DNA of 64,000 nt from Symbiodinium natans (lineage: Eukaryota; Sar; Dinophyceae; Suessiales; Symbiodiniaceae). Shown piece by piece: positions 20,934 to 30,297 of this stretch; position 1 is the stretch's first letter; each line of letters begins with the position of its first letter. Position numbers and translations under genes: made by a program. The stretch is taken from contig CAJNDS010000029.1 of the NCBI GenBank assembly GCA_905221605.1, forward strand, positions 126,001 to 190,000. The letters run 5' to 3'. Below the pieces are notes generated by a model. The model saw only the letters and a program-made list of their open reading frames with translations, made no database searches and was not told the DNA's origin.

Positions 20934-21035
20934 GGCATCACTCACCGAACATGGCAGGCCAAACTCATGTGACTACCCCACAGGCAGCGGAGAACCACGA
21001 GGCAACCTCCAGACACCAAGATCCCTGGAAAGCCC

Positions 21036-21677
21036 TTACAAAAACTGGGGAGGGACTCCAGGAAAGGGAGGACCAAACAAAAAGCACAGCACACAGGAGA
21101 GAAGAAGCAGAAAGGCGAGAAAAAACCAGTCAGGAGCGTTACAACCCTTGCAAACACAAGCCCGGAAGGTCGCATGGGCCTCGGAAATTGCAATCTGGTA
21201 GGTGATGGTTCCTCCAGAGCCAAGGCCCATGAGATATGTGGGCAAGGAGATGCGAGGGCTCGCATCACGTTGGACGGCCAATAGGAGCGGTAGAATTTCC
21301 ATTGTATACACTGCCTTGGTCCAGGCAGCACCGTCAGGCAGCATCCAGGCAGGCGGTGAGCCTGCTTGTCCCGCCACAGGCCATGCGCAGGCAATGACGG
21401 CCTTTTTGAAAGCCAGGTTGCTCCACAGATACTCGATGGCCCCTTGCCAAGGCAGTGGGTGCATATTCTCCACATAGAAATGTCCACAACCAGGGAGGAG
21501 AAGCACTATCGAGTTGGCTTCCCCTGCATCCGCACTCGGCCGGGATACAACAAAGGGGAGGGTTGAACTGCCATGGCTCGCCGTAATCCAGGTGTTTTCA
21601 CGCCCAGCTACGAGCGGAGGGGCGACCAATGGAGGAGGCTGCAGGTTCTCCAGGCCAAGGGGCTCTTGCAATGCCAT
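21036..21677 (-). CDS. hypothetical protein related to the modules of the 9-11 kb array
   Basis: First ATG at 21677 (frame opens further upstream without ATG); about 213 aa. It holds LLLPGCGHFYVENMHPLPWQ and downstream RDASPRISLPT; both motifs recur in the broken modules at 9.9, 10.6 and 10.8-11.0 kb. The C-terminus is strongly hydrophobic (WFFLAFLLLLSCVLCFLFG), a likely membrane anchor. It ends 103 bp upstream of the ATG of the helicase-hydrolase ORF, on the same strand. No family recognised. As the longest copy it may be the intact form. Confidence 0.45.
   Translation of the reverse strand: MALQEPLGLENLQPPPLVAPPLVAGRENTWITASHGSSTLPFVVSRPSADAGEANSIVLLLPGCGHFYVENMHPLPWQGAIEYLWSNLAFKKAVIACAWPVAGQAGSPPAWMLPDGAAWTKAVYTMEILPLLLAVQRDASPRISLPTYLMGLGSGGTITYQIAISEAHATFRACVCKGCNAPDWFFLAFLLLLSCVLCFLFGPPFPGVPPQFL
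21249..21266. repeat. hairpin repeat with compensated base pair
   Basis: GATGCGAGGGCTCGCATC. Compared with the 10811 copy, T to C on one arm is matched by A to G on the other, keeping the stem. It lies inside the 213-aa ORF. Confidence 0.75.
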
Positions 21678-21978
21678 GGCGAAGAAGAGGCAGCCTACCC
21701 AATTGATGGGGCAAGGTAGAGGAAGACTGGGCAGTCTTGCCTGAGAGCCGTGCCGTCCAGCGCAAAGAATGTCACACAACAACAACAAGCTTGCTCCCAA
21801 CTTCCCCTGACTCAGCTCCCTTCAGTTGGAGACTACATCAGCAGAAAAACATGATCAATGGTTACAACTTTCCAAATCGGTCAAGACAACAGCATGACAT
21901 TACAGGAATGCCGCATGACCATGGATAACGACCGATGTACTAGGCCGCCGTTTGTTCCGTATTCGCACAAGGTCAGCG

Positions 21979-22671
21979 TTAGATGTCACTATCCGAATGC
22001 CGATTGTCCTCAAGCAGATGCATGGTCTCGTCATCTAAATGCTCGAGAATGTCGGTAGCAATACGTTCATCGAGGAAGCACGCTACCCACTCCAGAATGA
22101 CGGCATTATCATTGGGGACAGCATCGGACATCGCTTGCAAAAGCAAATTGACTTTATCGGCAGTGAAACGCCATGCAAGCAAAAGATGCTGCTCCAAATG
22201 CGCTTTTATGAGGTAAATTGGAAAATCTTCCTGGCGATGCACAATGATTGGCCTGGCCCAGGCTAAAAGGGCATTCTGCTGTGGTCCAGGCGGACGTCTG
22301 AACATAGCCAGTAACGCCCCGTACTCCTGGGCAAGCTCGTTCCTCAAATCCTGCGAAAGATCTCGAAGGTGGTGTGCAAGCCAGGCACGATGACCTCCAA
22401 CAGAGTGCGCGAGTTCGGCCGCAGCAACCATGGCGAGGGTCCGTTGATTAGGACGTCCTTGGGCTGCCGAGGCATCGCGGATTCCTTGCAGTACGAGGAG
22501 CTTGGTGAGCGATATCCAGCCAGCACTACAAGTGTGGCCGTGGCCTTCGAGGATGGGCTCGCTGGAAAAGATCTCCGGGTGTTCGTAAGGGTAACATCTT
22601 TCCCAGTCACTGTCGCCATCTCCATTGACAGCAGTGTAAAGGCTGCCACCAATGACCAACGAAGCAGCCAT
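21979..22671 (-). CDS. hypothetical protein (230 aa)
   Basis: ATG at 22671. No family recognised. The N-terminal 60 residues include acidic and Gly-rich sequence. The central part is helical and His/Leu-rich (AELAHSVGGHRAWLAHHLRD). The C-terminus is acidic, ending DDETMHLLEDNRHSDSDI. Same strand as, and about 300 bp upstream of, the hydrophobic-tailed ORF at 21036-21677, so it could belong to the same transcription unit. Confidence 0.45.
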   Translation of the reverse strand: MAASLVIGGSLYTAVNGDGDSDWERCYPYEHPEIFSSEPILEGHGHTCSAGWISLTKLLVLQGIRDASAAQGRPNQRTLAMVAAAELAHSVGGHRAWLAHHLRDLSQDLRNELAQEYGALLAMFRRPPGPQQNALLAWARPIIVHRQEDFPIYLIKAHLEQHLLLAWRFTADKVNLLLQAMSDAVPNDNAVILEWVACFLDERIATDILEHLDDETMHLLEDNRHSDSDI

Positions 22672-22841
22672 GCCGGGCAGTTAGTTCGGGGAGGGCAAGC
22701 GGGCGCCTGCTCCTGTGAGCCCTGGCGGCACAGAACAAGGGGGCAAGTTAGCGGGTAATACCATCACTCCTTTATGTTCGCGGCTGAGAGGGCTATGAGC
22801 CACAGGAACAAACTGTCAATCCATGCGGGGGACTAGGGCGT

Positions 22842-22861
22842 GTGAGTGCGGGCGCACTCAC
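22842..22861. repeat. hairpin repeat, second type
   Basis: GTGAGTGCGGGCGCACTCAC: a 9-bp perfect stem around GG. An identical copy, with the same flanking CGT on each side, lies at 23072. Confidence 0.75.
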
Positions 22862-23918
22862 GTACCCAACATCAAATCACTCCCGCACCCTCACAAGATT
22901 CTCCGCAGGTAATACTCGGGAGCAAGGGAGCAACCCGAACGGGAGCTCCTGAGCCGCTTCACCGAGCCCCTGCTCGGAAATTGCGGTGAGGGGTGACTGC
23001 TGTCAAACTTGTACAGAGAACGTAAATGGATCTACTGCCTTGAGAAGAGATGCAGGTTCCTACACCGCCGTGTGAGTGCGGGCGCACTCACGTGGCATGA
23101 GCAACTCAACCGTCCTCCTCCACTTGCCCAGTGACTGGGGTCCTAGCCTGGCTAGAGGAGGGGAAGAGTATAGCATTGTTTCGCATTCGCGCGACACCCA
23201 AGTCCATCAATTCCGTAACATGAAGCTGCAATTTGAAATGGGTGCAGTTCACACGCACGACGGGCACAACACGCTGTGTACTGGCGAAGGTTGACGTCGA
23301 TGTCACAAAACGCCTGCGCGATGCCCAAGCCCCGATGATACCTCCCCAGCGACGACAAACAGCAGCCACTCTCGCGGTTTCCCTCAGGGATGGGAGGGCA
23401 ACCCTATAATTCTCGACTCCAGGAGCGACGTGAGGGAGGCGAGTACAACAACAACCCCAATTCGACTGTTGTTGCCGCCAGAGGTACACTTGTGGAGGCT
23501 CGGAGAGGCCTTCGCGCGGCTCTATAATTAACCACAGGCTCAAGCACACAGTGCACGCATCAAAGAGGATACAACGCAATGCATCCAATGGGCAGTCGTG
23601 AAGGTGTCTATCGCTGTGCCTGGAAGCGGGCCTACAGTAGGCCGACGTAGGGCTCAACTGCGAGACAATCACAAGCAGCGGAGCAAGACGTTCCATATGG
23701 CTTTGAGGGCTGGATGCCTCAACCATGTCAGTGATGCCTTCCTGAGGGGAAGGCGGACTACCTCGGATCTACAGAGTTGACCTGAGCCAGCACTGCACAG
23801 CACCCATGAAAAAGTCCCGCCAACACATTCCCTAGAATGCAAAACCGCGAAAGCCGTGTGAAACTGGAGAACGAGACCCTCATGCTTCCAAGGCCAGCAT
23901 TAGTGAGGGGCGGGGTCC
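22862..23918. other. about 1 kb without a recognised gene
   Basis: Apart from the hairpin at 23072 I see only short ORFs with no motifs. Confidence 0.4.
23072..23091. repeat. hairpin repeat, second type, copy 2
   Basis: Same 20-mer as 22842-22861, 230 bp apart in direct orientation. Confidence 0.75.
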
Positions 23919-24350
23919 CTACTGCATTTTCAAAAGTATGTTTGTATTCGAAGCAAAAGCTCGGAGTACTGCCGACGCAGAACTCGCAACTGCCTCTTGT
24001 GAGTCGGCCAGGACAAAAGATCGACACTCGAGGTGCCCACTGCGTTCTCTCATCGCTTGCACGCATTTGACCATCAACAGGGACACAGGCCAGCTACAGG
24101 AAGCCAAAACAGGGCAAGGTAGGTCATTCCAATCGCTTGAGTTGAGGAGCTGCAGGTGCCAGGACGGCCAGCCAACAGTGACGGGTGGATGCGCAGCCCT
24201 TACAGCCAGGAGATCATTGTAGGCATATACAGTGAACGGTGTGTCCACCGGCCAATCTACCAGGGCACAGCACGGAGGGACAGGTAGGTGACTGAGTTGC
24301 GAAACAGCGAAGACCCCAAGGAGATCTGGCTGCAGGCGGTTCGGACACAA
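23919..24350 (-). pseudogene. domain of unknown function, minus-strand copy
   Basis: Open minus-strand frame without a good ATG. Its C-terminal part contains AMRERSGHLECRSFVLADSQ followed by a helical stretch and LLK. The plus-strand ORF at 24449 has MRQRSGYFESRAFVLCDEQ at the matching place, so the two are homologous and arranged head to head, about 100 bp apart. The sequence is unlike any family I know. Lack of an initiator suggests a truncated or spliced copy. Confidence 0.5.
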
Positions 24351-24448
24351 AGCACATAAGGCAGGGAAAAGTGAAATGGTAAGTTGGAGAGTATCCCCTT
24401 CAAGAGTTTCTTGTCTTTATTGCTGTTGCCTTCCCCTCCTTTGAGCAC

Positions 24449-24787
24449 ATGGTAGAGGCGCATCCGGTCCTGGCAGGGTCTTACTTTAGTAGGCGCCTCT
24501 GTATTGTCAATCCGCCTGATGGGATGCTCCCTCTCAATTTCACAATCGATCCGATGCTGCCGGTCCTAATGCTGCAAATACTAATTGTGCAACACATGCG
24601 GCAACGGAGTGGTTACTTTGAAAGTCGGGCTTTCGTACTTTGCGATGAACAGGGCTTTGTTGCGGACACGTGCACCAAAATCCAAACAGCGTTCCATGAG
24701 GATACGAGGGTGCTTCTTAAGTACAAGTGCCTTACCTTCGAAGGTCACCTGTTTAGATTGGTACGGCTGGCTTTGCTGCATTGGTAA
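24449..24787 (+). CDS. domain of unknown function, plus-strand copy (112 aa)
   Basis: ATG at 24449. It shares the pattern MRxRSGxxExRxFVLxDxQ, then AF...T..LLK, with the minus-strand frame at 23919-24350. Conservation of this pattern between two diverged copies suggests it was under protein-level selection. It ends with a Leu/Arg-rich tail. Whether it is complete is unknown, and it may be one exon. Its neighbours give no functional hint. Confidence 0.5.
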   Translation: MVEAHPVLAGSYFSRRLCIVNPPDGMLPLNFTIDPMLPVLMLQILIVQHMRQRSGYFESRAFVLCDEQGFVADTCTKIQTAFHEDTRVLLKYKCLTFEGHLFRLVRLALLHW

Positions 24788-24914
24788 CGCCTTCTTGCCG
24801 CCTTTTGGCTCACACTAGCAGTAGTGCTTTGGCTCATGGGAGTCTAAGGCTGCCCCGCGACGTCACCTGCCGCCACACTATACGCTCGTTGCCTTGCGGC
24901 CCAACTTGAGCATG

Positions 24915-25053
24915 TCAACAGAGGAAGATTGCCTTGACAGCGACCCAAGGCAGCTTGAGTACGCACTCTTGCTCTGCCGCAAGCTCTATCCTTGGATTTG
25001 TCCCCCGTGGCCTTGACGCTGGTCCTAGGCAATGACCCTCAAATTCCTCTTTG
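24915..25053 (-). pseudogene. displaced tail of the ORF interrupted by the Copia insertion
   Basis: Minus-strand frame from the target duplication to a stop at 24915-24917. With the 10.3-kb element and one copy of the duplication removed, it is in frame with the coding-like frame 35541-35369 on the other side (…SPLHLRK then EEFEGHCLG…). It is probably the 3' end of the interrupted LINE or of a gene next to it. Confidence 0.45.
25049..25053. repeat. target-site duplication CTTTG (left)
   Basis: Matches CTTTG at 35364-35368 immediately outside the other LTR; 5 bp is normal for Copia-type integrases. Confidence 0.93.
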
Positions 25054-25605
25054 TGTGAAAAACGCAGAGCTCTTTTTCACTCCACGCTTGAGCCAAAACA
25101 CCAGAGGTGTTCGGCAAGTCTCTCGCAGAGTCAGCGCAGCTTCACTTTCGTGAATTCCATCTCAACTTTGTTAAACAAAGGAGGAACACATGCAAACGTC
25201 CTAATGCTTCTCAGGACTTCAGTGCTTCAGCAAAACAAGCATACAAGTGCACAGCCACTCTGCTCGAACCTCAGTACGACGACACGAGCGAAGCGAGGGT
25301 CGGCGGCCAAGGTTTGAAGAGCGAACTCAGAGCAACACGCACTTCTTCAAGGATGCTCCTAAAGCATCTCGAGTGCTTCTCTGCTCATCATGCACACTCC
25401 AAACATCTCACGTCAAGCTCAAAGCAAGAAACACTTTCAAGCCAAGCTCCAAACATGCTATGTCCATGCCTGCTTCTGCTAACACCAAACAAACGGTTCA
25501 AGCACAGCTCTCAACTCATGCAATGCAAACTCGTGGTTCATGTCACATGTGCAAGACATCCTGTCAACTGTAAAGGCACTCACAAGGAAGTCAAAAACTT
25601 TCACA
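25054..25605 (-). repeat. 3' LTR (552 bp)
   Basis: Begins TGTGAAA and ends TTTCACA, a 7-bp inverted terminal repeat. Aligns to 34813-35363 with one 1-bp indel and a few substitutions near 25540-25595. Confidence 0.95.
25087..25098 (-). promoter_or_regulatory. spliced-leader relic in the 3' LTR
   Basis: Minus strand reads TTTTGGCTCAAG, identical to the last 12 nt of the 22-nt dinoflagellate spliced leader, in the sense of the element. The same word is at 34846-34857 in the 5' LTR. Confidence 0.6.
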
Positions 25606-25614
25606 CCCCCTCAT
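25606..25614 (-). promoter_or_regulatory. polypurine tract
   Basis: Minus strand ATGAGGGGG immediately precedes the 3' LTR; it would prime plus-strand DNA synthesis. Confidence 0.7.
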
Positions 25615-25633
25615 GCCTGCAACAGTTGCGTCC

Positions 25634-28600
25634 TCAAGTCCTGTCTTCTTCCATAGCTCGTCTCGCACCCTTCAGCATTTCTTCTCCTAACAGCTCAGGG
25701 TACACACCTGACGCCGGGAGCTGAAGGTGGATGTGTTGGTGGCTCTCATCACAGCGGTTCCTAGCCATACTGTTGATGAAATTCGAAGAGTTACTACAAA
25801 ACCACCATCTCTTCCAGGCTCTTTCAGAACCCTTCTCGAAGCAACAGCGATCGACGACACATCCCTTCGCAAGACCAAGACGTTGACTTACAGACCTAAA
25901 GACCGTTTCATTCCACAAGTCAGACCTAGCTGGCCACTCGTGAGAAAGAAGAAGACGCGGACAGTTCGCGTACGGACGGAGAAGGTTCCAAATCCTTCGC
26001 CAAGACCTCTTGTGGACCAAAAGAGACTCCCGCCACCTGGCGTAGGACTGTCCACCTTTTCGAAATCTCAAATGACGAAGTCCGCACCCAGCCGAACACG
26101 GCGTAGACAAGTGCGCATACACCTTCACCCCTTCATGAAGTAACACGCTAAAGACTTCTTTGAGAAGCTGGTATCCGTTTTCACTTAACAGATCCACTTG
26201 CTTCGTCACTCCAAAATACGCGATACGAGGATTCTTCGAGCAAGCTTTTGACAAAGAGCTTCCTTCTTCACAGCAGAGCTCAACCACAACATAAGAAGCC
26301 TGGTTCCTTGCTACCTTCTCTGCTGCGGCTCGCCAAGAAACAGGGACGTTCAGTTCGCAGACTTCATCTGCTGGTTTATTGGGCTCTTTAAACGTGACAG
26401 AAGCGCTGGTTCCGGAATTTTTCTCTTTCCAGGGGACTGGTTCCGGAATGAGGCCACAAGCCTCGCACAAGCTGACCAAACTGTCGTTAGTTGGGCTTTT
26501 TGTTAGAGCATCTGCCGGGTTGACAGCACCTGGTATGTGCTCAATCGTGAATCTTCCAAGCTGGACAAGTTCTTGGAGAAAAGCGGCTCTTAACTCAATA
26601 TGGCGGACCTTCCTCAACAATGTCCCCATTTTGGAAATGGACACGGCGCTTTCAGAGTCCGAATACCCCTTAAGAAGGTAGTACCCCGTTTCCCGGTCCT
26701 TCGGGATGCCCTCCAAGATGGTCTCCGTCAAGAGAGCAATGTACAAACCTTCCCTGGCTATCTCAGTAAGCGCCGCAAGCTCACTCTCGGCGCTCGAAAG
26801 GGCTGTGGTGGACTGCTTCCTGCTGAACGTCTTTAAACAGCAGTTTTCCCAAGTAATCACACCACCACTAACAGAATTCAGGCTCCAGCTTGCGTCCGTA
26901 AAGCACGATACCGCTTGGGGATCCGCATCGTCTTCCAGGATCTCCCGAGTCGACGGAAACACCTGAACCTTATGCGGAAGACCTTTGACCCATTTGAGAA
27001 CATCCCTCATGCATGTTTCAGCTGCCTCGTCAGGGGCCGATTGATGACGCCCCAAAAATCCGCAGCAGAACTGCAAATCTGGTCTGGAGAGGGCAGCCCA
27101 TGCTAGACGCCCTAAGGTCCTACGGTACTTCTCGTGAGCAGCTGGACTGATCTTTTCGGTTTGGCCTTTCTTAATGAGGTCAGAGTAGCGCTTCTCCAAT
27201 GACGGAAGCTTGGGGTTCGGTTTGGTTATCCCATACTCTTCACAGCAGGAATCCAAATACTTAGCGTCCAGTCCAAAATAGACTCGCTTCTCTCCCTTAT
27301 TCCTGAAGATTCGCCGTCCTAGAAAGGATACTTCTCCCGCACAATTCTCATGAAGCTCACCAGTCAGTTTCAGCTTGTAGCGTTTCTGTAGATCTTCGAA
27401 AACCTTCTTCCCTTCGGAGGGGTCCTCAGAGTAGATTAACAAATCGTCAACATAAAAGAGGACCAGCGTCAGACCCTTGGAGGTCTTCCTGCGGTATATC
27501 GTCGGGTCCAAGCTTGGACTGAATCCGCTCTGCTCCAAGTGCGAACTCAGCTCCTTATACCAAGAAAGCGGTGCTGATCTCAGTCCGTTCATGGCTTTGT
27601 GTAATCGAAGATACACCTTCTTGTTTCCGGCCTTTTGAGGGATTTTAGAGTCCGCAATACTCACGTTACTCGGAAGCTCTACGTACTCAGGCCTTGACAC
27701 TGCTGCATGCATAAAAGCAACGCTCACGTCACAGCTCAACACTGAACCTCTTCGACAAAGCAGTGCCAACAAAAGCCGCAATCCCTCCAAACTCGTAGTC
27801 GGGCTGTAGATACCTTCAGACAAGGTCGTGCCTCCCATCGAAGCATAATCTCTTACTACCAGACGTGACCGGTACAGCCCTTTACGCTTGACCGTGTTGA
27901 CCCACCGACTGGTAAGCACCCGCCTGCCGCTCTCACGTGCGGACTTCCGGGCCTCATCTTCAGAGATCACCTTTCCTACTCCGAACGACTCGAGTTCCTC
28001 TAGTTCCAACTTCATTGAGGCATACAAAAGGCTCGGATCCAACTGTTCTCCGGATGTTTCAGAGACCGCATTTCGTGGTACCTGGCACTTGACCCTACTT
28101 CCTCCGAATTTCAAGGTAAACGAGTCAGCCACCTCCTGTGAGGTAGCTCGAAGGTCAGGTCCTCGGTACAAAGACTCCAAGAGGTGATTCGTAAGCCAAT
28201 CAATCTCCATGTCCTCCATGTTTTCCCCCTCATCAGGCAGGATCCCTGCCTCACCTTCTTCCGCTGGGGCACTTACGGGAGCATAGGTATCGTCAGCAAT
28301 CATCTCTTCGTCTTCTTCATTTAAAGGACCAACACCACCTTCCATGACTTCATCTTCAGGACCATTACCATCATCAACACCTTCGGGTTCATACAAGACA
28401 GGCCGTTCTGGGTCTTTACCATCAAGAACCAAAGACTGCGCAACAGCGAGGCCTTCGACAGTTCCCACCTCGCACGCTCCATCAACGATTCTTCCGGTCG
28501 GAAATACGTCAATCTCCGTACTACCAAAAGGGGCCGCGAAGATCCCTCCACCTCGTGCGTTCACGGGTCCTAAGTAAACAGCCTTGACTGTTTTCGCTCC

Positions 28601-29974
28601 CCGGTATTTAGCAAGATGCGCCTTCGACTTGCTAACTTTTGCCTGAACCACACAACCAAAGGGAAGCGTTCTAGTTCGGTGAACTATTTCCTCGTGCAGC
28701 AAATCAATGCTGGTGGTGGAGTCACCGTGGCCCGAGGACCACAGATTGTAACACCTCGACACATAGAACACACAGGCTTGCCACAAGAGACCCCCTAAGG
28801 GAAGCTGGTACTTTCCCAGCTCTGCATCTTGACCAGGGAACTTCTTTAGAGCAATTTGGCGCTCCAAGTCCAACCACACAGCCCAGAAGCCTTGGCGTAC
28901 CGATTCAACTTGTCGTTCTATTGACCCTTTGGCTTGTGGCCTATATCCTGGAACCACATCAACAATAGTTGCGCTGTGGGGGCAGTTTCGGGACCTACTC
29001 AGTCTTTCCGCCAAAGCAATGATAGATCCTTCCTGATCCATTCGAAACGTCACGGCTTTGCCTACCAGTCCCATCTCACGCAGCACTCTGTTGATGTTAG
29101 CAAGCAATTGTGGATCTTCGAGGTTCGGCGCGGGCAGACTGACAGTATACCTGGAACCCAGGTGCGTCATCAACAGGACTCTTAGCTTGCCGAAAAAGAA
29201 AAAATCAAGACCAACAGTCTGATTCTCTTTTTGAAGACGGCGACGCAAGCGACGCGCGGGGACACGACCCTTCGACGAACAGCATGAGTCACAGTTGGAA
29301 TCATAAGGGAAATGGCCTTGAGCACGATGATGATACAAAGCGGTTGAAGACAACGGAATCCTAAAAGATCCTTCTTCTCCACTGTCCGGTGGTTCCGGTG
29401 GATTCTCTGGAGGCTTGGGGGGTCTTTCAGAAACCTCAGAAGGCTCGTAATCGGGACTTGACGGTGACGGAACCCCTTCGGGGACCCTTGAAGACGAAGA
29501 CCCGGGCTCCCCACCACGAGGAGCTTCCAAATCAAAGGGCTCAGCTTTAGTCCCTTGTCCCGGCACTGGCAGTCCTCTGTGCATCATCCGCAGATGACAC
29601 ACTAATGGACTGCTCGCCGGCGGGCTCTCATCATTGCCCTCTTCAACAAGATCAAGCACACCAAGCCAAGCACAAACACTCCCAAGCACACTGCAAGCCT
29701 TGCAAAACAACATGCTCAACATGCAACGTGTACGTGTTTGGGGTTTTGGGGCCTTCCTATGCAAGACAAACTGCTTGTAGCTAGGCACTCGGACCCAGTG
29801 GTCCCCACAGAAGATCCTAACACTGCAGCCCTTCCTGCGCGGCCTCACTCTAAAGACCTTCCGATCCTTTTCTCCAACGGAACACCTTTTAAACTCGACA
29901 AACAAAATGTGGAACCCCCAAAACACTAGACCACCCAAGAGACTGCAGAAGCCCAAGACGGCCACGATGGCCAT
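25634..29974 (-). CDS. Copia Pol: integrase, reverse transcriptase, RNase H, plus methyltransferase-like tail
   Basis: The frame is open from about 32005 to 25634, but protein-like sequence begins near ATG 29974, used here (1446 aa). Seen in order: a hydrophobic N-terminus; an HHCC-like zinc site HRAQGHFPYDSNCDSC (about 213); integrase Asp-Asp-Glu in GLDFF (about 255), RMDQEGS (about 313) and KGSIERQ (about 349); RT with SRWVNTVKRKG, LSCDVSVAFMHA and catalytic YVDD at 841-844; RNase H with CFTDASW, SSAESELAAL and ADALTKSP. Beyond RNase H some 250 residues follow with VVVELCCEEGSS and HLSTPCSAGC, resembling an AdoMet-binding loop and the Pro-Cys motif of cytosine-5 methyltransferases. How Pol is expressed from the gag mRNA (frameshift, splicing or re-initiation) is not visible. 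No internal stop, so probably active recently. Confidence 0.9.
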   Translation of the reverse strand: MAIVAVLGFCSLLGGLVFWGFHILFVEFKRCSVGEKDRKVFRVRPRRKGCSVRIFCGDHWVRVPSYKQFVLHRKAPKPQTRTRCMLSMLFCKACSVLGSVCAWLGVLDLVEEGNDESPPASSPLVCHLRMMHRGLPVPGQGTKAEPFDLEAPRGGEPGSSSSRVPEGVPSPSSPDYEPSEVSERPPKPPENPPEPPDSGEEGSFRIPLSSTALYHHRAQGHFPYDSNCDSCCSSKGRVPARRLRRRLQKENQTVGLDFFFFGKLRVLLMTHLGSRYTVSLPAPNLEDPQLLANINRVLREMGLVGKAVTFRMDQEGSIIALAERLSRSRNCPHSATIVDVVPGYRPQAKGSIERQVESVRQGFWAVWLDLERQIALKKFPGQDAELGKYQLPLGGLLWQACVFYVSRCYNLWSSGHGDSTTSIDLLHEEIVHRTRTLPFGCVVQAKVSKSKAHLAKYRGAKTVKAVYLGPVNARGGGIFAAPFGSTEIDVFPTGRIVDGACEVGTVEGLAVAQSLVLDGKDPERPVLYEPEGVDDGNGPEDEVMEGGVGPLNEEDEEMIADDTYAPVSAPAEEGEAGILPDEGENMEDMEIDWLTNHLLESLYRGPDLRATSQEVADSFTLKFGGSRVKCQVPRNAVSETSGEQLDPSLLYASMKLELEELESFGVGKVISEDEARKSARESGRRVLTSRWVNTVKRKGLYRSRLVVRDYASMGGTTLSEGIYSPTTSLEGLRLLLALLCRRGSVLSCDVSVAFMHAAVSRPEYVELPSNVSIADSKIPQKAGNKKVYLRLHKAMNGLRSAPLSWYKELSSHLEQSGFSPSLDPTIYRRKTSKGLTLVLFYVDDLLIYSEDPSEGKKVFEDLQKRYKLKLTGELHENCAGEVSFLGRRIFRNKGEKRVYFGLDAKYLDSCCEEYGITKPNPKLPSLEKRYSDLIKKGQTEKISPAAHEKYRRTLGRLAWAALSRPDLQFCCGFLGRHQSAPDEAAETCMRDVLKWVKGLPHKVQVFPSTREILEDDADPQAVSCFTDASWSLNSVSGGVITWENCCLKTFSRKQSTTALSSAESELAALTEIAREGLYIALLTETILEGIPKDRETGYYLLKGYSDSESAVSISKMGTLLRKVRHIELRAAFLQELVQLGRFTIEHIPGAVNPADALTKSPTNDSLVSLCEACGLIPEPVPWKEKNSGTSASVTFKEPNKPADEVCELNVPVSWRAAAEKVARNQASYVVVELCCEEGSSLSKACSKNPRIAYFGVTKQVDLLSENGYQLLKEVFSVLLHEGVKVYAHLSTPCSAGCGLRHLRFRKGGQSYARWRESLLVHKRSWRRIWNLLRPYANCPRLLLSHEWPARSDLWNETVFRSVSQRLGLAKGCVVDRCCFEKGSERAWKRWWFCSNSSNFINSMARNRCDESHQHIHLQLPASGVYPELLGEEMLKGARRAMEEDRT

Positions 29975-30297
29975 GACATCCAGTCCTGGCCCAAGACCAT
30001 TCCTGTATAGGCTGGCGGTGGTTCGGTTGGGGTTGAAGTTAAGGTTCGGGATTTGGTGCGTTTCAAAGGGGTTTCGGGCACAAGCAAGCTCAAGCTCAAG
30101 CAATCCAAGCGGCAAAGCAAGCTCAAACAACTCATGCTTCACATGTGTTTCAAGAAAACGAAACCACGCACTCACATCTTTGTTTTCTTCTCGAAAGGAA
30201 ATTCGGTGCGCCGCGTCGGCGTAGTCCAGGACTCCATCCCGAACACAAAAGAAAGCTATGATACATTCCAAGCCGGGCCCACGGCTCCAAATCCCCT

